64,000 bases of DNA, taken from Lacibacter sediminis. Its GTDB lineage: Bacteria; Bacteroidota; Bacteroidia; Chitinophagales; Chitinophagaceae. Both the position numbers and the translations under genes were made by a program. The stretch lies in contig NZ_CP060007.1 in the NCBI RefSeq assembly GCF_014168535.1, forward strand, positions 1,736,001-1,800,000, given 5' to 3'. The notes below the pieces were generated by a model. It made no database searches. It was not told the origin of the DNA and saw only the letters and a program-made list of their open reading frames with translations. Of this stretch, positions 8,488 to 17,253 are shown one piece after another; the first letter of the stretch is position 1; each line of letters starts with the position of its first letter.

Positions 8488-9987
8488 ATGAAAAAGAATA
8501 TTTTCCTGCTATGCTTCTGTTTCTATCTGCTTCCTGCAAAAAGCCAACATAAAGTAGCAGAGCCACATCGTCCCCAATTTCATTTTTCACCAAAGGAAAA
8601 ATGGATGAACGATCCCAACGGCATGGTTTACCACAAAGGCGTTTATCATTTGTTTTATCAGTACTATCCTGAGAGCACAGTATGGGGCCCTATGCACTGG
8701 GGGCATGCAACCAGTAAGGATATGTTACAATGGGAGCACCAACCTGTTGCATTATATCCCGACAGTTTAGGTTATATTTTTTCGGGAAGTGCAGTTATTG
8801 ACGTGAATAATACGGCAGGTTTTGGTAAGGCTGCGATGGTTGCCATCTTTACTCATCACAACCCGAAAGGTGAAGAGGCAAAACGAAACGATTTTCAAAA
8901 TCAAAGCATTGCCTATTCGCTGGATGATGGTAAAACATGGACGAAATATGCAGGCAATCCTGTAATAAAAAACCCCGGTATTGTTGATTTTCGTGATCCT
9001 AAAGTGATGTGGTTTGAAAAAGAAAACAAGTGGGTGATGACTTTGGCAACAAAAGACAGAATTACTTTTTATTCTTCACCTGATCTTAAAAACTGGCGCA
9101 AAGAAAGTGAGTTTGGTGAAACATTGGGTGCACATGGCGGCGTATGGGAATGTCCTGATTTATTTCCGCTGACGTTAAATGGCAAAAAAGTTTGGGTATT
9201 GTTAATAAGCATTAATCCCGGCGGTCCAAATGGCGGCTCAGCCACACAATATTTTACAGGTGATTTCGATGGAAAAACGTTTACGCCTTTTGAAACAGAA
9301 ACAAAGTGGATGGACTATGGCACCGATAACTATGCCGGCGTTACCTTTTCAAATACAGGAAACAGAAGAATATTAATGGGCTGGATGAGCAACTGGCAAT
9401 ACGCACAGGTGGTGCCGACCAAAAACTGGCGTAGTGCTATGACCATTCCACGAGAACTTAATTTGAAAGAAGTAAATAAGAAAATTTTTCTTGCATCAAA
9501 ACCAGTGAAAGAATTTGATAAGATGCTTGTAAAATCAACGTCGGCATCAAACATCAACATAAAGAACAGTTATAATCTAACTTCAAAACTGGGTGCTGCA
9601 AGTAGTCTTTTTCAAGTCTGTTTAAATGATATTACGGCAAATGATTTTTCCATTGTATTATCAAATAATAAAGGTGAAGAACTGTTGATTGGTTATGACA
9701 AAGCCGCCAATCAATACTTTATTGACCGAAGTAAGTCGGGTATTATTGATTTTGAACCAGGTTTTGCAAAGAAGCATGTTGCACCCAGAATATCAACCAA
9801 TAAAAACATCAGCTTAAAAATAATAGCAGATGTTTCGTCAGTTGAATTGCTGGCAGATGATGGATTAACAGTGATGACAGATGTTTTTTTTCCTGCTGTA
9901 CCTTTTACTTCTATTAGCATCCGTTCCGTTAAGGGAGTGCTAGTGAAGAACATTCAATACACACAGTTGAGATCAACAGTGAAATAG
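8488..9987 (+). CDS. GH32 exo-fructanase (levanase/inulinase/sucrose hydrolase type)
   Basis: 499 residues with a signal peptide (MKKNIFLLCFCFYLLPAKSQ). All three catalytic GH32 motifs are present: WMNDPNG at 39-45 with nucleophile Asp42, FRDP at 168-171 with transition-state stabiliser Asp170, and WECPD with acid/base Glu221. An N-terminal five-bladed propeller is followed by a C-terminal beta-sandwich. It releases fructose from the non-reducing end of fructans or sucrose; inulin versus levan preference cannot be read from the sequence. With the porter and kinase it completes the path from fructan to fructose phosphate. Exported to the periplasm or beyond; no lipobox or T9SS tail is seen. 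Confidence 0.93.
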   Translation: MKKNIFLLCFCFYLLPAKSQHKVAEPHRPQFHFSPKEKWMNDPNGMVYHKGVYHLFYQYYPESTVWGPMHWGHATSKDMLQWEHQPVALYPDSLGYIFSGSAVIDVNNTAGFGKAAMVAIFTHHNPKGEEAKRNDFQNQSIAYSLDDGKTWTKYAGNPVIKNPGIVDFRDPKVMWFEKENKWVMTLATKDRITFYSSPDLKNWRKESEFGETLGAHGGVWECPDLFPLTLNGKKVWVLLISINPGGPNGGSATQYFTGDFDGKTFTPFETETKWMDYGTDNYAGVTFSNTGNRRILMGWMSNWQYAQVVPTKNWRSAMTIPRELNLKEVNKKIFLASKPVKEFDKMLVKSTSASNINIKNSYNLTSKLGAASSLFQVCLNDITANDFSIVLSNNKGEELLIGYDKAANQYFIDRSKSGIIDFEPGFAKKHVAPRISTNKNISLKIIADVSSVELLADDGLTVMTDVFFPAVPFTSISIRSVKGVLVKNIQYTQLRSTVK

Positions 9988-10098
9988 CAAGTGTAAGCCC
10001 ATAATTAATGCCGAGGTTATAAAAACATACAAAAAAGAAGAAGTAAACCTGAATTGAGCTGTTTATCTGCAGAATCTGCAGGCCTCAGTTTTGCATTG

Positions 10099-10106
10099 TA
10101 TATTTG
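10099..10106 (+). promoter_or_regulatory. -7 promoter box TATATTTG before the DUF3467 gene
   Basis: TATATTTG matches the Bacteroidota -7 consensus TAnnTTTG and ends 18 bases before the ATG at 10125. No good -33 TTG was found at the usual distance. The same TATATTTGCTGC string recurs before the proline dehydrogenase gene. Confidence 0.45.
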
Positions 10107-10124
10107 CTGCTCAATTATTTTAAT

Positions 10125-10442
10125 ATGGATCAGCAGCAAAATGCAAACCCCAATCAGCTAAACATTGAGATCACAGAAGAAGTAGCGGAAGGTTCTTATG
10201 CCAATCTCGCCATCATTACACACAGTCATGCAGAATTTGTGATCGACTTTGTAAACGTAATGCCCGGCACGCCCAAGAGCAAAGTAAAATCAAGGATCAT
10301 TTTTACACCGCAACATGCCAAGCGTTTTATGAAAGCGCTTACTGAAAATATCCAACGTTTTGAAGCTGCAAACGGATCAATCCGTGACTTGGAGGAAATG
10401 CAGATACCGTTGAGTTTTGGTGGGCCAACTGCACAAGCGTAA
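10125..10442 (+). CDS. DUF3467 protein
   Basis: 105 residues from the ATG that begins MDQQQNANPNQLNIEI. The conserved DUF3467 pattern is visible: EGSYANLAIITHSHAEFVID, then FVNVMPGTPKSKVKSRII and the TPQHAKRFMKAL segment. The family is small, cytosolic and widespread in Bacteroidota; its function is unknown to me. An upstream in-frame TTG start (10104) would overlap the promoter box and is unlikely. Its stop codon merges into a short ATGAATGATGAGT repeat. Confidence 0.85.
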   Translation: MDQQQNANPNQLNIEITEEVAEGSYANLAIITHSHAEFVIDFVNVMPGTPKSKVKSRIIFTPQHAKRFMKALTENIQRFEAANGSIRDLEEMQIPLSFGGPTAQA

Positions 10443-10457
10443 AATGAATGATGAGTA

Positions 10458-11546
10458 ATGAGTAGTAAAATGGAGCAAGTGTTTTCTTACCCGCATTTAT
10501 TTTCATTCACCAAGAATGTTTTCCTTTCAATGGGTTGCAGCGAAGCAGATGCAACTATTGCAACAACTGTATTGCTATCCGCCGATTTGCGTGGTATTGA
10601 TTCACATGGTGTGGCACGTTTAAGTGGCTATGTGCGTTTGTGGGAAGCAAAACGGATCAATGCAACTCCCAACATTAAAGTGATTCATGAAACACCTTCA
10701 ACTGCTGTAGTGGATGGTGATAGTGGTTTGGGTTTGGTGGTTGCGCCGTTTGCCATGAAAGTGGCTATTGAAAAAGCAACCAATGTCGGCAGCGGATGGG
10801 TGAGTGTACAAAACAGTAATCATTTTGGTATTGCAGGTTATCATGCAATGATGGCCTTGCAACACGATATGATCGGCATGGCCATGACCAATGCTTCTGC
10901 TTTAGTAGCACCAACGTTTTCAACGGAACGTATGTTGGGCACAAACCCTATTGCAGTTGCAGTACCATCGGGTAACGAACCTCCTTTTGTTGCAGACATG
11001 GCTACCACAACCGCAGCCAATGGTAAACTTGAAATTTTGCAACGCAAAAATCTCGAAGCACCACTCGGTTGGATCCAGGATGCAGAAGGTGAAGCAACAA
11101 CTGACGCACATGCTTTGAAAAATAAAGGAGCACTGTTGCCTTTGGGTAGTGATAAAGAACACGGCAGTCATAAAGGTTATGCCTTGGGAAGTATCGTTGA
11201 TATTTTCTCCGCAGTGTTGAGTGGAGCGAATTATGGTCCATGGGTGCCGCCATTTCCGGCTTATGTACCCATGCCGGAAAACCAACCGGGTAAAGGTTTG
11301 GGTCATTTTCTCGGGGCGATGCGTATTGATGCATTTCGCAAAGCCGACGATTTCAAGAAAGATATGGACAACTGGATCCGGCGTTTCCGTTCTGCTAAAA
11401 CAATCGAAGGATACGACCAGGTGCTCATTCCCGGTGATCCCGAACGTTTGTTTGAAGCACAACGAATGAAAGACGGTATTCCTTTATTGGAAACCGTTGC
11501 AGAAGATTTAGTAAAAGTTGGACAGAAATTCAATCTCTCTCTTTAA
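10458..11546 (+). CDS. Ldh2/malate-lactate dehydrogenase family NAD(P)-dependent oxidoreductase
   Basis: 362 residues of the Ldh2/MDH2 fold, unrelated to classical malate dehydrogenases. The conserved stretches LLSADLRGIDSHGVARL, NSNHFGIAGYHAMMA and KGYALGSIVDIF are present. The substrate (malate, lactate, ureidoglycolate or a sugar-derived 2-oxoacid) cannot be told from the sequence. The ATG at 10458 lies inside a dispersed ATGAATGATGAGT-type repeat; the next in-frame ATG at 10470 (MEQVFSYPHLF) may be the original start because homologues of this family begin about there. Confidence 0.85.
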   Translation: MSSKMEQVFSYPHLFSFTKNVFLSMGCSEADATIATTVLLSADLRGIDSHGVARLSGYVRLWEAKRINATPNIKVIHETPSTAVVDGDSGLGLVVAPFAMKVAIEKATNVGSGWVSVQNSNHFGIAGYHAMMALQHDMIGMAMTNASALVAPTFSTERMLGTNPIAVAVPSGNEPPFVADMATTTAANGKLEILQRKNLEAPLGWIQDAEGEATTDAHALKNKGALLPLGSDKEHGSHKGYALGSIVDIFSAVLSGANYGPWVPPFPAYVPMPENQPGKGLGHFLGAMRIDAFRKADDFKKDMDNWIRRFRSAKTIEGYDQVLIPGDPERLFEAQRMKDGIPLLETVAEDLVKVGQKFNLSL

Positions 11547-11556
11547 TTTCGCAGCC

Positions 11557-11579
11557 CCGTGCAAACAATGTTTACACGG
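11557..11579. repeat. 23-bp near-perfect palindrome after the Ldh gene
   Basis: CCGTGCAAACA at 11557-11567 and TGTTTACACGG at 11569-11579 are inverted copies with one mismatch. No U-run follows, so it may be an operator or weak terminator. The rest of the 320-bp gap up to 11866 shows no gene; it contains one ATGAATGATGAGT repeat near 11711-11726. Confidence 0.5.
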
Positions 11580-11866
11580 TTGGCGGTTTAAATGCCTGCA
11601 CATTGAAAAGAGGTTGTTGCACTTCGGCTGTTAAAGATCATTTCAACTTTAATAAGACGGTGGGGGGATGATGAAGCAATTCGTCGGGGAGGTGATGTAG
11701 GAAAATGAGTTATGAATGATGAGTATGCCCGTCTGACGGATAGTTAGGAGAAAAGCTGAATAGAGAAAAAGACGTACAAGAGTGCGACGCAACAAAGAAA
11801 AATAGCAGTGCTATAGCTGGTAACATAAATAGTTTAGAACTTAAAACATAAAATAAACCTACGGTA

Positions 11867-13189
11867 ATGAAAGTGATGAAGTTTGGCGGTACCTCAGTGG
11901 GAAAGCCTGAAAGAATGCACGATGTAGCAACTCTGATTACTCGTGATGAAGAAGAAAAGATTGTGGTATTAAGTGCGTTGAGCGGCACAACCAATTCGTT
12001 GGTTGAAATTGGTGCGGCAATGGCAAACGGCGACAGAGCTGCTGCCAAACAGGTAATTGATAAACTGGACGCACACTATCAAACTTTCATCAGCAATTTG
12101 CTTTCAACACCTGCAGCACAGGAAAAATGCCGTGCAATTATTGCCGAGCATTTTGAATTCCTGAATATCATTCTCAAAATTTCCTTTAACGAAGCATTGA
12201 ATAAAGATATTCTTGCACAAGGTGAATTGATGAGCACAAAAATGTTCAGCTGTTACCTTGAAGAAAAAGGAATTAATCACATGCTGTTGCCAGCATTGGA
12301 TTTCATGACCATTGACAGTTATGAAGAACCGCAGATCGGCAGTATTAAAGTAAAGTTGAGTCAGTTGCTCAATCAGAACAAAGACAAAAAGATCTTTATT
12401 ACACAAGGATACATCAGTCGCAATGCAAGAGGCGAAGTGGATAATTTAAAACGTGGCGGCAGTGATTACAGTGCTTCATTGATCGGTGCTGCGATCAACG
12501 CATCGGTTTGTGAGATATGGACCGATATTGATGGTATGCACAACAACGATCCACGGATTGTAAAGAAAACAGTTGCGATTGAGCAGTTGAGTTTTGATGA
12601 AGCGGCAGAGTTGGCTTATTTCGGTGCGAAAATTTTGCATCCTGCATCCATCTGGCCTGCGCAGCATTACAAGATTCCTGTGAAGTTGTTAAATACCATG
12701 CAGCCTGATGCAAAGGGAACACTCATTACAGAAGAAGCAGGAAGCGTTGGTGTAAAAGCAGTTGCAGCGAAAGATGGCATTACTGCCATTAAGATCAAGA
12801 GCAGCCGCATGTTGCTGGCGTATGGTTTCTTACGCAAAGTGTTTGAAGTGTTTGAAAAATACCGTACTTCCATTGATATGATCACTACTTCTGAAGTAGC
12901 TGTTTCATTAACTATCGACAACAGCACACACCTCGATGAAATCATCCGTGAACTGGAGCCATTCGGAACAGTTGAGTTAGATAAAGACCAGGCCATTGTA
13001 AGTATTGTAGGTAATGAAATTGGCAAGACAGAACATATTCTTGCTAAACTTTTCGAAAGCATTGCAGATATACCTGTTCGTATGGTAAGTTATGGTGGCA
13101 GTCCGCACAACGTTTCGCTGCTGGTGCCCGCAGCATACAAAACACGAACCCTGCAGATATTGAATAAAGGAATCTTTGGATTGGATTAA
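11867..13189 (+). CDS. lysC: Aspartate kinase (lysine/threonine/methionine/DAP pathway)
   Basis: 440 residues. The amino-acid-kinase motif MKFGGTSVG lies at residues 4-12; further signatures are KRGGSDYSASLIGAAI and EIWTDIDGM, typical of LysC-type aspartokinases, followed by two C-terminal ACT domains (IKIKSSRMLLAYGFLRKVFE and VSIVGNEIGKTEHILAKLFE) that bind feedback inhibitors. It phosphorylates aspartate in the first step towards diaminopimelate, lysine, threonine and methionine. It is monofunctional, with no homoserine dehydrogenase domain. A rho-independent terminator follows that overlaps the start of the next gene. Confidence 0.92.
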   Translation: MKVMKFGGTSVGKPERMHDVATLITRDEEEKIVVLSALSGTTNSLVEIGAAMANGDRAAAKQVIDKLDAHYQTFISNLLSTPAAQEKCRAIIAEHFEFLNIILKISFNEALNKDILAQGELMSTKMFSCYLEEKGINHMLLPALDFMTIDSYEEPQIGSIKVKLSQLLNQNKDKKIFITQGYISRNARGEVDNLKRGGSDYSASLIGAAINASVCEIWTDIDGMHNNDPRIVKKTVAIEQLSFDEAAELAYFGAKILHPASIWPAQHYKIPVKLLNTMQPDAKGTLITEEAGSVGVKAVAAKDGITAIKIKSSRMLLAYGFLRKVFEVFEKYRTSIDMITTSEVAVSLTIDNSTHLDEIIRELEPFGTVELDKDQAIVSIVGNEIGKTEHILAKLFESIADIPVRMVSYGGSPHNVSLLVPAAYKTRTLQILNKGIFGLD

Positions 13190-13222
13190 CAGAATATTAG
13201 TTATTCAATTATTTTCTTTTAT

Positions 13223-13267
13223 GCCCGTAATTGTATTTTGAGCCAATATGCAATTACGGGCTTTTTT
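13223..13267 (+). terminator. Terminator of the aspartate kinase gene, overlapping the next start codon
   Basis: CCCGTAATTG at 13224-13233 pairs perfectly with CAATTACGGG at 13251-13260 (one more G-C pair outside), followed by a run of six T at 13262-13267. The loop contains a -7-like TATTTTG (13234-13240) and the ATG (13248-13250) of the downstream gene. Confidence 0.8.
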
Positions 13268-14102
13268 GTTTTTATTCTTTTTGAGTTTTGCTTTTTCTAC
13301 GGTTGCGCAAAATTTTACGGGCGTGTGGGAAGGAAGTTTTTATCTGCGTGGTAAAAAGAAGAACAAAATAAATGTGCGGATTGAAATAACGCAAAAAGGG
13401 GATAGGTTACATGGAGTTGTGACTACACGTGGATTTCAAAAAAACACAGCTTATGGATGCGATTATATTGTCTCCGGCTGGGTTGAAGGCAATGCATTGG
13501 TTCTTGGAGTGAACAATGTACAACGTGGTGTTGCTACGACGAAGGCCGATTGCGGTTCGTTCAAAAGAGTTGAATTATATCCTCCTGAAAATGATTCGGT
13601 AAGTATGGCGAAAGGTCGTTGGTTTTGGATTGATAATAGCAAAGAGCAGTTTGTTGTTCAAAAAACAGGATCAGAAATTTCAGAAGTGGTCAGGGAGGAA
13701 ATGAACAACATCGATCGAAGGCCCGATCCTTCCCGTTATATAAAATTAGAAAATGAGTATCTGCCTTATGAAGTGACCAACAAAAATTTAGGCACCTATT
13801 CAGTTGAAAGTAAGGAGATAATTTTAGTGGTTAGTTCATTGGAAGAAAAAGCGAGAGCAACCATGACAGTAACACTGAATGACAGGACTGTTTTCGATAA
13901 TTTATACTTATCAAAAAATGTTTTAATAATACGTTTGAAAGACATATCCAAGATCAATAATATTGATTTTATTAATAATTCTGATACACGATTCAAGCTT
14001 GATGTAAAGATTTCCATGCAGCAGGGAAATGATAAGAAAGAATGGATTGTTTCGATAATGCCCGGGGGCACTGCGTACCTCCTTTTAAATCGAAAAGATT
14101 AA
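13248..14102 (+). CDS. Secreted protein of unknown function, first copy of a tandem pair
   Basis: 284 residues with a signal peptide (MQLRAFLFLFFLSFAFSTVAQ). The N-terminal half begins NFTGVWEGSF and carries GCDYIVSGW and QRGVATTKADCGSF, an all-beta, lipocalin-like pattern; the C-terminal half resembles a small Ig-like beta domain (ILVVSSLEEKARATMTVTL). No known family was recognised. The next gene is a paralogue with the same layout. The start codon and the first residues are encoded by the downstream arm and U-run of a terminator hairpin. Short repeated beta motifs suggest an envelope or ligand-binding role, but that is only inference. Confidence 0.8.
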   Translation: MQLRAFLFLFFLSFAFSTVAQNFTGVWEGSFYLRGKKKNKINVRIEITQKGDRLHGVVTTRGFQKNTAYGCDYIVSGWVEGNALVLGVNNVQRGVATTKADCGSFKRVELYPPENDSVSMAKGRWFWIDNSKEQFVVQKTGSEISEVVREEMNNIDRRPDPSRYIKLENEYLPYEVTNKNLGTYSVESKEIILVVSSLEEKARATMTVTLNDRTVFDNLYLSKNVLIIRLKDISKINNIDFINNSDTRFKLDVKISMQQGNDKKEWIVSIMPGGTAYLLLNRKD

Positions 14103-14125
14103 TAACAAAGTATAACTTCTTTTTC

Positions 14126-14169
14126 GCCCGTAATTGTATCTTGAGCAAGTATGCAGTTACGGACTTTTT
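14126..14169 (+). terminator. Second terminator-like hairpin overlapping a start codon
   Basis: CCGTAATTG at 14128-14136 pairs with CAGTTACGG at 14154-14162 (one G-U pair), followed by six T at 14164-14169. The loop holds TATCTTG and the ATG at 14151. It is a diverged copy of the hairpin at 13224-13267. Confidence 0.7.
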
Positions 14170-15008
14170 TATTTTTGGTCGCTACAGTGCTTTCGTCAAC
14201 ATTACTTGGACAAAACCTTGCAGGTGTATGGGAAGGAAGTTTTTTATTGAACGCAAGCAAGAAACAAAAGATGAGTGTGCGTGTGGAGTTGATGGAAACC
14301 GATGGTGAGTACATCGGTATTGTTTCGTCCCGTGGGTTTGATAAGAATACTGCTTTTGGTTGCGATTATCTTGTAGGTGGACGCATGTATGATGGTAAAA
14401 TAAGCCTCACCAGGAAACAGGTAATGCGAGGTGTTGCGATGTCGAAAACTGATTGCGCTTTTTTTGAAGAGCTGTATTTAACTGTTACAAAAAACAATAC
14501 AGCTACGCAGTTAACCGGACGATGGTATTGGAGAGGTGATGCGTTCGATTCTTTTACAGCTGTTAAAACTGACTCGGTTATATCTGAATTTACAAAAGAT
14601 GAGATCGGTGATTATATACAGGAGCTTTACAAAGAGTTTGAAGAACGGAATATTCTGCTGAAGCCGGAAAACAGACTTTATCAAAAAGTCAGCGAACTGG
14701 AAGTAGACGGCTCTGATATTCTTCTTGAGTTTAGTTCTGTTGATAAAGGCAAGCCCGATTCGATCAGTGTTTTGTTTAACGGTGATTTGATCGCAAACGA
14801 TCATGATCTTTCAAAACGGCCATTGCGGGTAAGATTAAAGGAATTATCTCCCGGAGTTAATGATATTATCGTCATCAGTCAATCGATTGCACAAAATAAG
14901 CTGAAGATACGTTTGCTGCTGAAGCAGGGCGAAATCACCAATGAATATATGCTTGAGCCCGGTTATATCCGTAATTCGCTATTGTTATTGAAACGAAAAG
15001 AGAACTGA
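14151..15008 (+). CDS. Secreted protein of unknown function, second copy of the tandem pair
   Basis: 285 residues with a signal peptide (MQLRTFLFLVATVLSSTLLGQ). It is clearly paralogous to the preceding protein: LAGVWEGSFLL, SSRGFDKNTAFGCDYLVGG and MRGVAMSKTDCAFF align with its partner, and the C-terminal beta domain (ILLEFSSVDKGKPDSISVLF) is also shared, with many substitutions. The duplicated unit includes the upstream hairpin. Conservation of the two Cys (GCDY and DC) suggests a disulfide in the periplasm. Function unknown. Confidence 0.8.
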   Translation: MQLRTFLFLVATVLSSTLLGQNLAGVWEGSFLLNASKKQKMSVRVELMETDGEYIGIVSSRGFDKNTAFGCDYLVGGRMYDGKISLTRKQVMRGVAMSKTDCAFFEELYLTVTKNNTATQLTGRWYWRGDAFDSFTAVKTDSVISEFTKDEIGDYIQELYKEFEERNILLKPENRLYQKVSELEVDGSDILLEFSSVDKGKPDSISVLFNGDLIANDHDLSKRPLRVRLKELSPGVNDIIVISQSIAQNKLKIRLLLKQGEITNEYMLEPGYIRNSLLLLKRKEN

Positions 15009-15028
15009 ACGAGCGCTTGTTTTTCTAC

Positions 15029-15036
15029 TATATTTG
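15029..15036 (+). promoter_or_regulatory. -7 promoter box TATATTTG before proline dehydrogenase
   Basis: TATATTTG fits the Bacteroidota TAnnTTTG consensus and ends 21 bases before the ATG at 15058, giving a leader of roughly 15 nt. No convincing -33 element. Confidence 0.45.
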
Positions 15037-15057
15037 CTGCCTCTAATCGTAGCCAGC

Positions 15058-16290
15058 ATGCCGAACAATTCTAAAGTTTCTTTCGAGAATACAGCTAATG
15101 CATTTGAATATAAGAACGATCAGCAACTGAAAAAAGCACATTTCCTTTTTTCATCAATGGGTTATCAATGGCTGGTTGATATTGGCACAAGAATTACTCC
15201 GTGGATCATAAAGGCCGGCCTGCCGGTAAAGGGGCTTATCCGAAGCACATTATTCGAACAATTTATTGGAGGGGAAACATTACAGGAAACTGCGAAAGTT
15301 GCCGACAGACTGGAAGAGTTTCATGTGCAGGTGATCCTTGATTATGGCGTGGAAGGCGGCGATTATGGTGAAGATGAAAAAGATCATGCCTGCGAAGAGT
15401 TTATTAAAGTAATTGACTACGCTGCCACACAGGCGAATATTCCTTTTATGAGTGTGAAAGTAACCGGCGTTGCACGGTTTGCATTGCTTGAAAAAATGGA
15501 CGACCTGATGAGCAAGGATACGGGTACACTCATCCGTCGTTACGAACATGCACTGGAGCGACTGACTGTTGATGAACGTGGCGAATGGCAAAGAGTGTGT
15601 AACCGCATGGAACGTATCTGTTCCGCTGCTTCAATGAAGAAAGTGGGTGTGTTGATCGATGCAGAAGAAACCTGGATTCAGGATCCTGTTGATGCACTAA
15701 CCATGCTCATGATGGATCAGTACAATAAAACAACTGCTGTTGTTTACAACACAGCACAACTCTACCGTCACGACCGTTACCAGTTTGTGCATGATTGTTA
15801 CGAAGCTGCTGAGAAACGGGGGTTCATTCTCGGTATCAAGATCGTTCGTGGTGCTTATATGGAAAAAGAACGGAAACGTGCAACGGAGATGAACTATCCT
15901 TCACCGATTCAACCCGATAAAGAAACCTGTGATACAGATTACAATCGTGCCGTTGAATTTTGTATTCAGCATGTTGATCGTATTGCTGTTATTGTAGCTA
16001 CACATAACGAATACAGCAACCAGCTTGCTGCCGAATTATTACACAGCAAAGGCTTGCCGCATAATCATCCGCATGTGCATTTCAGCCAGCTGTATGGTAT
16101 GAGCGATCATATTACGTTTAACCTGGCGAAAGAAGGTTATTCGGTAAGCAAGTATCTGCCCTTCGGTCCAATTGACGATGTGGTGCCTTATCTTATGCGC
16201 CGTGCACAGGAAAACAGTTCTGTCAGCGGTCAAACCGGAAGGGAACTTCTGTTGATCAAAAAGGAACTGGCAAGAAGGGGCGTGAAATAA
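15058..16290 (+). CDS. Proline dehydrogenase (monofunctional)
   Basis: 410 residues of the FAD-dependent PRODH TIM-barrel family. Recognisable parts are LDYGVEGGDYGEDEKDHACE, VLIDAEETWIQDPVDALTML, GIKIVRGAYMEKERKRA and the C-terminal PFGPIDDVVPYLMRRAQENS substrate-binding segment (YLMRRAQEN). It oxidises proline to pyrroline-5-carboxylate and passes electrons to quinone. It lacks the P5C dehydrogenase half of PutA. An in-frame TTG at 15034 lies inside the promoter box; the ATG at 15058 is preferred. Confidence 0.93.
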   Translation: MPNNSKVSFENTANAFEYKNDQQLKKAHFLFSSMGYQWLVDIGTRITPWIIKAGLPVKGLIRSTLFEQFIGGETLQETAKVADRLEEFHVQVILDYGVEGGDYGEDEKDHACEEFIKVIDYAATQANIPFMSVKVTGVARFALLEKMDDLMSKDTGTLIRRYEHALERLTVDERGEWQRVCNRMERICSAASMKKVGVLIDAEETWIQDPVDALTMLMMDQYNKTTAVVYNTAQLYRHDRYQFVHDCYEAAEKRGFILGIKIVRGAYMEKERKRATEMNYPSPIQPDKETCDTDYNRAVEFCIQHVDRIAVIVATHNEYSNQLAAELLHSKGLPHNHPHVHFSQLYGMSDHITFNLAKEGYSVSKYLPFGPIDDVVPYLMRRAQENSSVSGQTGRELLLIKKELARRGVK

Positions 16291-16343
16291 CTCTCAGTAA
16301 ACTTTGTCTGTACACAATCAATCCACAGCGTTCTTCTTGCGCC

Positions 16344-16371
16344 TTGTAACTTGAGCCTTTTCTTTACCTTG
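16344..16371 (+). promoter_or_regulatory. Candidate thyA promoter with almost no leader
   Basis: TTG at 16344-16346, an 18-bp spacer and TACCTTG at 16365-16371 resemble the Bacteroidota -33/-7 pair. The box ends five bases before the ATG at 16377, so the transcript would be leaderless or nearly so. Confidence 0.4.
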
Positions 16372-16376
16372 CACCC

Positions 16377-17171
16377 ATGCAACAATACCTTTCTTTACTG
16401 CAGCATATATTGGATAACGGGGTGGAGAAAACCGACCGCACAGGCACGGGTACCAAGAGCGTATTTGGTTACCAGATGCGTTTTGATTTGAGCAAAGGAT
16501 TTCCGTTGGTGACGACGAAGAAAGTACACATGCGCAGCATTATTCATGAACTGCTTTGGTTCCTGAAAGGTGAAACGAATATTGCTTATCTCAAAGAAAA
16601 CAACGTCAGTATCTGGGACGAATGGGCGAATGAAAACGGTGAGCTTGGTCCGGTGTACGGGAAGCAGTGGCGCAGTTGGGAAGGAGCAGATGGAGTAGTG
16701 ATCGACCAGGTGAAAGATTTGATCGCACAGATCAAAAAAAATCCTGATAGCCGTCGCCTCATCATCAGCGCATGGAATGTTGCTGATTTGCCAAAGATGG
16801 CCTTGATGCCATGCCATACTATTTTTCAATTCTATGTTGCTGAAGGAAAATTAAGTTGCCAGCTATACCAACGCAGTGCCGATGTGTTCTTAGGTGTTCC
16901 ATTTAATATCGCATCGTATGCATTATTGACGATGATGATCGCACAGGTATGCGATCTTGAGCCCGGTGATTTTGTACACACGTTTGGTGATGTGCATATT
17001 TACAGCAATCATATGGAGCAGGTGAATCTGCAATTAAGCCGCACGCCATTCACATTACCAACAATGAAGTTGAATCCGGATGTGAAAGATATCTTCGAAT
17101 TTAAGTTCGAAGATTTTACACTGGAGAATTACCAGAGTCATCCGGCTATTAAAGCACCTGTAGCTGTGTGA
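16377..17171 (+). CDS. thyA: Thymidylate synthase
   Basis: 264 residues, the same length as E. coli ThyA. The catalytic Cys is at residue 146 in [24 protein letters not shown] near the N-terminus and YGKQWRSW are conserved, as are [20 protein letters not shown] and [10 protein letters not shown]. It makes dTMP from dUMP using methylene-tetrahydrofolate, producing dihydrofolate for the DHFR encoded 511 bp downstream. A four-helix-bundle gene flanked by repeats separates the two. The stop codon is followed at once by a GAATGAAGAATG-type repeat. Confidence 0.97.
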   Translation: MQQYLSLLQHILDNGVEKTDRTGTGTKSVFGYQMRFDLSKGFPLVTTKKVHMRSIIHELLWFLKGETNIAYLKENNVSIWDEWANENGELGPVYGKQWRSWEGADGVVIDQVKDLIAQIKKNPDSRRLIISAWNVADLPKMALMPCHTIFQFYVAEGKLSCQLYQRSADVFLGVPFNIASYALLTMMIAQVCDLEPGDFVHTFGDVHIYSNHMEQVNLQLSRTPFTLPTMKLNPDVKDIFEFKFEDFTLENYQSHPAIKAPVAV

Positions 17172-17213
17172 ATAATGAAGAATGAAAAATGAGGAATGAA
17201 GAATGAAGAAGTG
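17172..17213. repeat. Left arm of a two-arm repeat before the four-helix-bundle gene
   Basis: A degenerate run of GAATGAA/AATGAAG units starting at the thyA stop codon. GAATGAAAAAT at 17180-17190 has an exact inverted match (ATTTTTCATTC) at 17671-17681, on the other side of the four-helix-bundle gene. Confidence 0.7.
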
Positions 17214-17253
17214 ATGCTGGCTGCAGAATAATGCTAAACCAAAAACACCGCAT

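Noticed and set aside
10920..11462. A 180-codon open frame on the reverse strand opposite the Ldh-type dehydrogenase.
   Set aside because: The forward frame encodes a complete conserved enzyme; the opposite frame is Cys/Phe-rich, has no recognisable domain and no start context.
16395..16829. A 144-codon reverse open frame opposite thyA.
   Set aside because: thyA is certain on the forward strand, including catalytic Cys146; the opposite product has no domain.
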